Of a stretch of 64,000 nt of DNA, positions 25,701-37,700 are shown piece by piece. The stretch spans positions 6,386,001-6,450,000 of the forward strand of contig JAVHKY010000029.1 of NCBI GenBank assembly GCA_035079385.1. The letters run 5' to 3'. This DNA is from Aspidiotus rigidus (taxonomy: Eukaryota; Arthropoda; Insecta; Hemiptera; Diaspididae). Each line of letters begins with the position of its first letter. The stretch's first letter is position 1. The notes under the pieces were generated by a model. It was not told the origin of the DNA. It ran no database searches and worked only from the letters and a program-made list of their open reading frames with translations. Both the position numbers and the translations under genes were made by a program.

Positions 25701-28700
25701 CCCCAAAGGTATACGTGAGTCCTCGAGGTCCGCTTATGATTTCTGTGGGCCAATACCTAAAATTAGAATGTCGAGCTGATGGCAAACCTATGCCACAAGT
25801 GGTATGGAGGAGCGGATCGTTGCCTATTTCTCCTTAGTAAGTTTTCTCGTCACACTTTTGCTCATTATTTTAGGCGATGCCGCTCGAAATATCTTTTTTT
25901 CCTTTCACAGCGGCTACAATCAGGAATCGGTACAACACACGGCAGTTCTTGAAATATCCAGAGCTCAGATATCGGATTCCGGAGCGTATACGTGCACCGC
26001 TTCGAGTATTGCTGGTCAAGCGGAAGACGTAGTTCAAGTGGTCGTGAGTGGTTCCCCGAGCAACAATGTACCTGCGAATCAAGTAAGCCCAAATATTCAG
26101 GCCAGTCTATCTCCGGACGAAGAAGTAGCTTTTCCTCTAGGATCTAAGGCTACTTTCCGTTGCGACATGGGTACGTATATTGCGCGATTAGGGTACGTTT
26201 ATAGATACGGAACTCGCGGATTATTAATTTGTATTTTTGAAATTTTGCTTAGGAAATCAAAAAGATGCCGAATATTTGTACTGGCAACGAGAGAACGGAG
26301 GACTTTCCGAGCAACGCGACGAACAAAACGGAATACTCATCATTTACAACGTCAGAGAATCGGATGCTGGAAAGTATACGTGCATCGGAGTAGGTAAACG
26401 AGCGACGGTTTTGTTCAAGAAGACGATCAATTTACGTGTCGTAGGTAAGTCGATGGGTTACAGGTCAGCAAACCTTCCTTCTGTTCCAGAGTTAGGATTT
26501 TCTCAAGTCCCTAGAGACAGACGTCAGTCAACCTCTCTCCCGTTTGTTTTTGAGACTAAGAAGAAATTCTTTCTCGAAATAAACCGCTAATTGAAATTTT
26601 TCGAAATCCTCCTGACTAGGTCAAGGTCATTTAAACGTGAATTTTTTTTTAATCGTTCTACTGCGATCGGAATTTGGTCTAAATCCTCTCAAGTTCCTCG
26701 ATCACTGTACGATACGACGTTAAATTTTTTAGTCCTTCCTCTGTAGGGATTTGAACACATGTGATGATTTCACGATCGAGCTTTCATTTACCTAGGTTCT
26801 TTCTTTAGAGCTACTCGATCGGAAAATTTTTGTAAAGCTTCTGATGTTCTGGAACCGCTGAATTACGAGTCTATTCGATTGCTTGGTTACTCCCCATATT
26901 TGCAGCCCCAGCCCGTATGTCCATATTGGCTTGAGGATTGCTTGGTAGATTAGGCGTTTGTTAGCGAGGCTGAGTGTTGAGCCATATCCGATTAACCAAT
27001 ATAGCTTACGTAATTTGACCTTTAGTTCCTCTCGTTTTTTCTCAACGTGGACCTTCCAATTGAGACGACGGTCTAGATGCATGCCAAGATACTTCGCGGA
27101 ATCGGCTCTTGGAATGAACTTGTCATTAATCGCTGTCGGGATGTAGTTGCAAGGCCTAAGACTGTAGTCGACCCTACAGGATTTTTCCTCGTTTAGTTTA
27201 ATTTTGGAGTCTCTCGCCCACGAGCATACTTGATCGGTTGCTGCCTGCAGGTTGGTTACTGCCTGGTCATACGAGTCACTGATCGATAGAATGGCAGTGT
27301 CGTCAGCAAACATTGCTATCTCGGCATTTGGGTTAAGTGGAATATCTGCTGAATAGAGTAAATAGAGAATCGGCCCTAAGGTGCTACCTTGAGGAACACC
27401 TGCTAATATTTTCCCTTGACTTGAAACTGCTTCGTTGTACTGCACTTTGTAGCTTCTACTGTATAAGTACGATTTTATAATTTCGCAGTAGTTCTCCGGA
27501 AGTAGGTGACTGATTTTGTGCAGTAGGCCCTCGTGCCAGACGCGATCGAAAGCTTTCTCCACATCGAGAAAGACAGACGCACAGAATTTCTTCTCCTCAA
27601 GCGCTCTTTCTATTATCTGCGTGACACGGTGAAGCTGATCTATGGTGGAGTGAGCAGATCGAAATCCAAACTGGAAATCAGGAATGGCTAGCTTATTTTC
27701 CACAATTAACTTCAATCTTTTCAGAAACAATTTTTCGAACAATTTTACCGGTACTGGAAGCAATGAAATCGGTCGATAGGACGACAACTCGGTGCGTGGC
27801 TTACCCGGTTTCGGAATAACGATAATTCTTGCCTGCTTCCATAGGTCTGGAACGTGCTGTAACCTCAAGATACCGTTGAAGATATATACGAGCAAAACTA
27901 TCGCTTTTTTCGGCAGTTCTTTTAAGATTTTTGCTGAGATTCCGTCCATGCCCGGAGCTTTCTTCACGTTCAGGTCATCAATCGCTCTAGCTATTTCCTT
28001 CGGAGTGAAGAGAACGATCGGTTCTGGAGTAGATTTACGGATTTTTACTTCCATTTTCGACTCTATATTGTTCGGCTGGAATGTACCTCCGAGGTAGGAT
28101 GCGAAGGCGTTTGACTTCTCTTGGTCCGTTCTAATCCACTGTCCGCATGAATCGCGTATTGGAGAATCGTTGGAGTGAGGATATTTAAGCCTGCGAGTCG
28201 CTTTCCATAAAGAGTAATCTGACTCTTTATTTGGGGAGAGATCAAGTAGATAATCTTCCAGAGATCTTTGATTGACTTTTCTTATCATTTCTGTAGTTTC
28301 TTTGCTCAGTTTGTTGAACAAGGACTTGTCTTCAGGATTACGAGTTCGCTGCCACCTCATGCGGGCTACACGCCTTTCTTTAACCATGTCACGAATCTCT
28401 CTAGGAAACAAGATTTCTTTATTGATTGTCACTTCCTTTTCAGGAGTAGCATCTGAGGCTGCTTGGACAACGACCGATGTGAACATCTGTACTGCGTGGC
28501 CTAGTTCTGAAGAAGTTTTTATACTCATACGGAGGTCGATAGACAAGTTTATAGCTTGCCGCATTTTATCCCAGTCCGTATTTTTTCCGGTCAATTTGGG
28601 AGTTCTTTTCTTAAATAGAACCTGTTCACTAAGGCTCATAACCACTGGGGAATGGTCCGACGAGAGGTCTGGATAGCTGCGAACGTCCATGTATCTTGAT

Positions 28701-31700
28701 GAAACATTTCTGGTTATGAAAAAGTCGATTACATCTGGAATCTTGGTCGAGTCGGAAGGCCAATATGTGGGTTGGTCTCCCGATACGAACGAACCATTGA
28801 ATTTTTGAACAGATTTGTGGAGTTCGCGTCCTCTTGGGTTCGTGAAACGAGAGCTCCATAGTTCATGTTTAGCGTTGTAATCCCCCCCCCCCCAGCTATC
28901 CATTTGGAGCCTAGACTGGAGAACAGCTGGTCGAAATCTGACTTGGCAATTATCGTATTCGGGGGGCAGTAAACAGCGGCCAATACCGTTGTTGTGCCGT
29001 GTAACTGGATCTGACGCATGCTGCCTGAGCAAAGTTGGAAGTGAAGTTTGGCTCTTCTGTGAAGCGTAAGCTATTCTTCAGTATCACGGCGCTTCCTCCT
29101 TGTGCTTTACCACTCGGGTGATTACAGGAGTGGATTGTATACCCTTTCAACCTTCTCAAGTTGTATCTGCTTGTGAAGTGGGTTTCGGTAACTAGTGCTA
29201 TGTCAATATTTTCTAGGATCAGAAAAGTTTCAAATTAGATTTTTTTCGAGATAAGACCGTTCGCATTCCATAGAAGGATACGAGTGGAATGATTCATAGT
29301 CTTTTTTGTGACTTACGCTTTGGCGAAGGACTAGTTCCATTCTCTAGTACTTCGACTCGTTTGACAAGGCGTTCTATCTTGCTGTCAAGGGATTCGATTA
29401 GCCGTTGGATCTTCGACAGGGCAGAAGCTGCAGGATCGGTCTGAGTAGGTTGTTGCATCAGGGTTTCGGTCTGATGCTGAGGATCACGGATTTCATTGTG
29501 GCTGACTGCTGACGAATATGTTGTTCCTTGCTTCAACTTGGAGTTGGTGAAGATTGGGGGGGGAGGGGTGGCTCTGGAGACTTTCAGCCGCTCGGTAGCG
29601 GAGGAGGATGGACTTTTCTCTTTGAGCTGAAATATTGGGCAGCCTCGGTAGTTCGCTGTGTGGTCACCACCACAATTGGCGCATTTACACTTAGCCGATT
29701 TTGGTTTTGAGCATTCTGTTGTTAGATGATTACCTGCGCATTTGACGCATTTTGGGGTTTTTGAGCAATAGTTCTTGGAGTGGCCTACCGCTTGGCACCT
29801 TTTACATTGAGGAACCTCATTGATTCTTCGGGGGGGGCTCCACTTTAACTTTACAGTACAAGATGTGCGTTATATCTAGCGCGTCGTTATTATTTTTTTT
29901 TGGCTCAAGTTCTACCTTGAACAGCGGAAGATTTACTACGGTGGAACTGTCCCCAATTTTTCTTTTGATTTGGACATTATTAATACGTCTCGCACAGTGA
30001 CCGAGATTTGAAAGTTCCACTGCTATTTCTTCTATATCGGTTGAATGGTGAAGATGACGAATAAATATTATATACGGTTTATCATCTTTCAATTGATAAG
30101 TGTGGTATTGCAGCTTACCGAGTTGCGGCGTGCTGTTGGTTTCCGTTGTCGATGATAGCTTATCAAGTATTGACCTGAACGAACGGTATTCATCAGCTGT
30201 TTTCGGCTGTACTTTTACTTCACTACTTGCTAGCGCTTTACGTTCACAGCCGGTTAACGAGTGTTTCTCTAATACCTGGTCAAAAGCTGCAATATTCTCT
30301 ATGCCGCTGATGAATATGGGAGGTGGTTTGGGTGGTTTGGTCGACTGTTCATTATTGACGGAGCTATCCTTGCTCGATTGAGAAGAAGGATTTGCGATCA
30401 CTGATTGCCCCTTTGAAACCGTGGTGGCAGGTGAAGACCGACTTTTCGAACGGAGAACCGAATTCTCTTTCATTAATTTAGCGTTAACGCTACGAAGGTC
30501 GGCGACCTCTTTAGTAAGGAAATCAATTTTTTTCGAGAGCTCCTCAAAGGAGCCCATGGCTCCTCGCCTTGGAACGGACTGGAAGGATACTACAGTGCGA
30601 TGACGAGAGAACAACGATAGTTAGAAGGAATAAACTGTATTGACGAACTTACGTGATCACATACAACGCGCGGAGCTCGTTATCGCAAGTTCACGGTTCG
30701 AACACAAAGTTCTCCGTCTCATCACCAAAGCCCCATGGTTCGTACCTAACACGGTTCTCCATCGCGACCTCAAGGTTCAGAGTGTAAATGAGGTAATATC
30801 CCTCTTCGCAGCAAACCACGAAACACGTCTCCATATCCATCCGAACGCTGCTGCAATCCAGTTGCTCGACACGACTAATGACATTAGACGGCTCAAACGT
30901 CTGAAGCCGCTTGATTTAACCTAACTTATGCTATCAGTAGGCCTAATTAGCTACAACTAAAATCGTGATTGTGGGAGCATTGGCAACCACGTCATCCTGT
31001 CATTTCTCAAATTATCATATGTATTTGTGAATGCCTCGCGGCAGTACAATAAAATATTTTTAAAAAAAAAAGCTTCTGATGACGTCACTTGTATGCCCCT
31101 CCTCCATTGGAATTTGTTGATGTCTTTAAATTAGGTCTTCTTTATCTTCTTTCTTTGCTTCACCGACGGAATATAGGTCAGACCGTAATAAAAGAGAGAG
31201 GACAGCTCTAATTCCGGATGGCCTTGACCGCACATTAGGTATTTGTAAAATTTTGTTTATGAAACTCTTGGTTATTAGTTACAAATAGGGGTCTGGGGCT
31301 TCTAGGTGAGAGCTAAAGACCTCGACTTACGTGAAAGGCTTGGAAAAATGACTTTGAAACTCAGTGGTCATCAACAGCACTCCCTGATAAGTCTCAGACT
31401 TTGATTTAGGTACATCGGGGACTCGGGGAAAACTTCGATTTTGAAACTTGATCTATACATGTGGCGCTGAGTCATCGAAAAAAAGATTGGATTCCCCATC
31501 CAGCTTAATGACCTTGGAAAAATCGTATTTTGAAACTCGACCTATCTATCCAAAGGGGGAGGGGGGGCCTTGGGCAATATATTGACTTCATCGATGACCT
31601 CATAAATTCACCTTTTGCACTTTGTAGAAAAAATTTCTTTGAATCTTCCGCTCCCCCTCCTTTCACCATATTTGAAGTGCGAGAAAGTCGAACGATTTTT

Positions 31701-34700
31701 CTTCGACTTATCTCACGAAAATTTATTCTACAAGACGTATTTCTAATTTTTGTTTATGACGTGTTTTCTTTTACGCTACGCAAGGAAAAAAGAAAATTTG
31801 CCCAAATAAGACTATAAGTAAGCATGTTTAATTAGTTGTAGTTTTGTGAACTTTTGCAAATTACATAATATCATAGAAGTATAGCGACGTATTATTCATA
31901 ATTTGTAACCGTACTGATATAAGTAAATTTGAGCCTTGATCGTTGTGTCGTTTCAGTGCCACCTCAAATTCATTTGAATCCGATAAGGCAAGTTGTTCGT
32001 CCTGGCGACGATGCGTATGTTTCGTGTACAGCAACAGGCGATCAACCTATTTCCGTTTATTGGTCAGCTGTGGGCGGAAATCAACTGCCGAAATCTGTCT
32101 CAGTCGACAGGGGCATGTTACAAGTACGTATTCGCGTCCTTAACCAGATTGTAGCGAGGATTTGGCGTAGGTGATCATTGGACCTAGATGGGTAGTTCTT
32201 CATATGAGTTCGTGACCGCCAACGTCAGATATCCAGAGATAAGGAGAATTGATTTTGTATAATCAGAAATATTTCTTTCTTCTTTCCAGTTCCGTGGAAT
32301 AACCATTTACGATGCTGGTAAATATGTATGTCGTGCTGAAAACTTCGCCGGTAGAGTTGAAGCAGTCGCAGAAGTTCTCGTGAATGGTAATTCTTTCTTC
32401 TTAAATCTGTGCATAATTGTAAGGGGAGAACAGAAGTACAAAAACCGCGAGGAATCTTAGATACAGCCGTCGAACGCTTACCAGCATCAAAGCGACTGAA
32501 CCCAGTTTCAACGAAAACAGAAAATCCAACGAGGTCATGATTGAACCAGTGGATCTGCACTGATCAGCCTCCCTTCTTACCCTGGGTTTCGGACCTCCCT
32601 AAATACCTCGGGACCGGCGTTAAAGTATCCTTCCCCCTCTCATTGACCCTGTAGATACCTCTACGAGTGGCGTACGTAGTGAATCCCAAGTGTTCTACAT
32701 TGCATTATAGTAAACATAAAATTTTTTCTCCTTATTGTAGAAGTAAACAGACCATCAAGACCGACAATCACCGCCCTCCAGCGAACTCAAACTGCTATAG
32801 AAGGATCGGACGTGGATTTGAGATGTGAAGTCAGATCTTCGACTTCGGTACTTACATTATAATCTCTAATAGCATTTAATATGGGTATCCACGTTTATAC
32901 CTTCATTTCTACCGTTTCAAAAAGGATTACCAAATTAAATGGAATCGAGATAAATCCGGGTTACCGCGCAGATCGGAACTTTTCGGCGACACTCTTCGAC
33001 TGATCAGCGTCACTCCAGCTGATATCGACCGGTATACTTGCGAAGTGGTATCGCCCTACGGATCGAGTACGGATTTCATCGATTTATTCGTCGACCGTAC
33101 GTAATCAATATTTTGTACCTAAAGATGCTTAATTTGTATGGTAAGCTAAAGGGGCACTTGAAGCTAGGTAAGGCAGGTGGGAGAGAATGCTTTAGCATGT
33201 GAATTAATTTCAAAAAAGAAAAAAAAAAATTAAGACCATTAAATTTACCAAAATTTAGATTTGAATCGTATACACGAAAGTGTTACGTACTCTTCTCCAT
33301 CTTCGAAAAGTACGACTTTTATTTCAATCTCTATTCTCTTATTTGTACCTCTCTTTCTAACAAAATATTGTTTTTTTTTTCACATACTGTGTCGTGTTTT
33401 CTAACCGTATACTGCTTTTCTCTTTTTTCTCTTTTCTCTGTGGATTTTGTCTGTATTGGGTGCACGGTCTACTATCTTTATGCTAAAAATCAAACCAAAA
33501 AAAAAAACGAACAAACGACAAACAAAAAAAAAATACGAAAACAAAAAATGTACCTATTAAAAAAACTCTGTCCGCTGCTACTGGCTAATTTCTGATGCTG
33601 ATTGGTGCGGCATACGTGCAGGAAGCTGCCTTCAAGGAGAAGTTCGATGCAACGATGGAATAACGTGTATACCGAACTCACAAGTATGCGATAATACGCG
33701 CAACTGTCCTGATAATTCCGACGAAGTGAACTGTCACAATCATAGACGTGGTTTGTTCCATTCCTTCAATATTATTCGTGTACTGTACAGCCTTTATTTT
33801 ATTTATGTAGTAAATGTGGTCTGTGCCGAAAGACGAGCTAGCGCTAGGATAAACTTTAATCGCTTTAATTTGCGACCAACCTGGTGCTTGTTGCGATACA
33901 CTTGTGAATGGGCTCGTAGCAAAATTTCTGCGACTCGAGAGTGTAATTACGTATCTTCTTTCGGATCGGGCCACAATTACGACTATACGCGAAAGGATAA
34001 TAGGAAAGTTTTTTAATACTCGTTGTGGGCTATCAGTGTTTGCTTTTTAAGTACCTATAAATTAGCTTTATCGACAGTTGAAAACCCAATACGAACTTGA
34101 AGAATAGTGGGTATACATTATCAGATAGTGATTACTAGTGTGGGAGACGTATATTGGTTAGCGCAGAACTGCTCATTTTATTCTGGCAACCACCGAGTGT
34201 TGGATCGAGAGTCAAGATAATCGAGTGGACGAAATCATTGTGTGAATTCGAAAATCTACCCTTCTCAAGATTACTCTGAGTGTTGAGTTCGAAAATTACC
34301 ACCTATCAGATACATAGTGTGTTTTTTCTGTAATCTTATAAAGGAAGATTTCGTGTCAAACAGATACCTTTCGTGCTAGCAAATTGAAAATAGGTACCCC
34401 TCTAAGCTTTGTCCATGAATTCAATTCAAGATTGATTTGAAAAGGTTGAGAGAGACTTTGGAAGATCGATTAATGAGAGATTTTCCCCACAATTTTTTCC
34501 ACCGTTCACTATTCATCACTCACTCATTAGAATTATTCATCTCGGAATCAATTTTTTCCGTACAGGTTTTGTTTTATTATCAATAGAATAATGACTAATC
34601 GTTAAAAAAATTTTGTAAATTCCTTGAAAAATTGCTACACGTAGGAGTACGCTGAAACAACTTCCTTGGAAATTTAGCGAACAGAGAAATTTCTTTAGAA

Positions 34701-37700
34701 TAGAACCAAAAATATTTCTTAAATTCACTGCTTGCAAATCTTTTTGTCTCTTTCTTTTTCTTTCTCGCCTTTTTTCTGCAGAAGATTTCGATGCACCTTC
34801 TTCAAAATCTTTTCACTCTGATCTATTAACAGGGAGTCCTATATTTTTGATAACAGAATTCCGTATCTTGGTTGTCCCATGGGAACGACTCTGATGACGT
34901 CAAGTGTCGATTTACGGATAGTATTAGTATATGCCACCATTAGAAATATAGATCGGTGATTCAGGCGAGGCCCATGTTTTCAGTCGCCCGGACCCCTCCA
35001 TTCGGATCGCGACTAATATCATAATTTTGTTCACTTACTTTTTTCGCGCTACATGAATTTAAAATTTCGGGGCCCATCTTTGAACTTCGGGTTACAACTA
35101 ATGTCATAATTTTGTTCAATTTTGTTCAATTTTGTTCACATCTCGTTTTCCCAATATCTACATTTGAAATTTGGAAAGGTTGGAGAAATATAGGCCCCCC
35201 TCGCCATCTTCCAACTACAGGTTCAAACCAATGTGATAATTTTGTTCATGCTTTCATCAGTTTTGTTCAGAAACCATCAAATTTTGTTTACTCATCATTC
35301 TCCGGCTGTAGACATTTCAAATTTCAGGGAGGGGGAGGGGGAAATGAAGCCCCTCATCAATGAATTTTAGATGGAAATCGGTGTTATAATTTTGTTCAGT
35401 TTTGTTTAGGAAACATTGAATTTTGTTCGCGTATCATTTCCCCGTTGCATACATTAACAAATGGGCGTCAGTGGACAGTGACGTCACAGTTTGATGACAT
35501 CAAAAGTCACAGTTTCATGTCGTCATGGGTCAGCCCTGTGACGTCACAATCTGATGACGTCATAGATCAGTCATTTTCGAGTTTCCCTCCTATTCCGAGC
35601 TTGTGACGTCACGATTTGATGACGTCATAGATCAGCAGTGTGACATCACACTTCAATGACGTCATGCGTCAGTTTTTCTTCCAAGTCCCCCCTTCCTTAC
35701 ATATACAGCTCGGAGGCGATATCTGTGACATCCCAGTTTGATGTTGTCATAGGTCAGTAGATAAGATATATTTCTTCTGGCGCACTTCCTCATTTCTCTA
35801 AAACAGAGCACAATTTACTCATTTTTCAACCTCTTTAAAAATCCTAGAAATCGTCCAATTTTTCATCGTGAATATTTAGCTGTTTTTAAACTAAATATGA
35901 ATCAATTCACCCTATTTTTCTTCCAAGCTAGTTCGAAAATTTCAGAGTTTTTGTATCAATTCTGTATCAATTTTCTATATTTTTACCATAAATATATATC
36001 TCTCATGAGAGCTACAATCTAACTCTCCTAAAATACGAGAAATGTAAGAATTTTCCTTCTTGAGCACTTGCTCATTTCTCTAGCGCAGAGCACAATTTTG
36101 ATTCATCTAGTAAACAAGATGTATACTTTGACAAGATATTGTAAACTTTGTTTAAAATCAACTAATCAATCAATTGAGATAGTAAAAGTTAGACCTTATT
36201 TGAAAAAAGAAATGAGTACATGTCCTCAATGTAAAACCACTCTTATTAGATTTGTGGATTGTAGTGAGCATGATGAGAAACTTAAATTTAATTGTTACAA
36301 ATGTAAAGCAGAAACTCAACATTCTAGGAGCAAATTTGGAAGACTTCTTTGGTGCACAATATGTGGACATGTAATCAAGTAATATTTTTACATCATTTAT
36401 TAAATTATATAAAATGACATAAAAAATGTATGAAAATTCTTAACTTCTTAAATTTATTCTAAAATTGATATGAATTGTACGCAAATTGATATAAAATAAT
36501 ATATGAAAATTTTTAAGCCTCTGAATTTTTTTTTCCAAACTGATACAAATTGTATGAAAATTGGTATAAAATTAATCAAAATTCTTAACTCCTTAAATTT
36601 CTTCTAAAATTGATACAAATTGTATACAAAATGATATAAAATGTATGAAAATTCTTAACTCTTTGAATTTCCTTAAAAAATAATAATATAGTATACAAAT
36701 TGTATGCAAAAATGTATGAAAATTCTTAACTCTTTGAATTTCCTTAAAAAATAATATTATAGTATACAAATTGTATGCAAATTGATATAAAATGTATGAA
36801 AATTCTTGGCTCGTTAAATTTCTTCTAAAATTGTTACAAATTGTATGCAAGTTGATATAAAATGTATGAAAATTTTTAAGCCTCTGATTTTCCTTTCAGA
36901 ACTGATCCAAATTGTATACAAATTGATATAAAATGTATGAGACTTCTTAACTTCTTAAATTTCCTTAGAAAATGATAAGAATATTGTATACAAATTGATA
37001 TAAAATGTATGAAAATTTTTAAACCTCTGAATTTCTTTCAGAACTGATACAAATTGTATAAAAATTGATATAAAATCAATCAAGATTCTTAACTTCTTAG
37101 ATTTCTTCTAAAATTGATACAAATTGTATGCAAATTGATATAAAATCAATCAAAATTCTCGACTCCTTGAATTTTTGTTAGAATTGATACAAATTGTATA
37201 CAAATTGATACAAAATGTATGCTAGAATGAAAAATTTGAATTTTTTACATTTTTATGAGTACTGGAAAGTAGCTCTCACGAGAGAAATTTATTTTTAGTA
37301 AAAAGATATAAAATTGATGTAGAAATGATACAAAAACTTTGAAAATTTCGAACTAACAAGGAAGAAAAATAGGATGAATTTAGTTCAAAAACAGCTAAGT
37401 ATACAGTTGAAAAATTTAAGAAATTTGATGACTTTTGTGAGGTTGAAAAATGAGAAAATTTTGCTGAACAGATCCTTATGCTTCTTTTTGAGATTTTTAA
37501 AATTCAATTAAAAATGAGAAAAATTTGCCTCAAAATGAGAGAAACAGGTCCTTACGCTTCTGTTTAGGATTTTTAAAATTATATGAAAAAATGCGAAAAA
37601 ATAGCCTCAAAATGTTGAAAGTTAGCCCTCTACGCTTCTTCTTAGGATTTTTAAAATTGAATGAAAATTGACAGAAATTAGTCTCTGCGCTTGACTGCGC

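Larger units (their letters stand above)
26847..31068 (-). mobile_element. full-length Jockey-type LINE with 5' inversion (twin priming)
   Basis: A 4.2-kb non-LTR retrotransposon in the perlecan intron. From 26847 to about 30700 it reads on the minus strand (5' UTR, ORF1, ORF2 up to ..VIQRFQN). From about 30700 to 31071 the missing 3' end of ORF2 reads on the plus strand (..[13 protein letters not shown].. to a stop at 30924), followed by a 3' UTR and a 10-A tail. The 13-bp duplication at both outer edges shows that both parts arrived together. This is the structure made by twin-primed reverse transcription. ORF1 stop and ORF2 start overlap as ATGA (29297-29294). Frameshifts at C/G homopolymers make it inactive. 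Confidence 0.88.

Noticed and set aside
26792..26846. Last 17 or so codons of the long minus-strand LINE frame
   Set aside because: They lie beyond the element border, in the target duplication and host intron; the true C-terminus of ORF2 is on the plus strand at about 30700-30924.
35112..35363. Plus-strand frame in the TTTTGTTCA-rich repeat region
   Set aside because: The frame runs through diverged tandem repeat sequence and has no domain.
36400..37230. CRISPR-like regular repeats
   Set aside because: The 72-bp units are contiguous and diverged without unique spacers, and the genome is eukaryotic.
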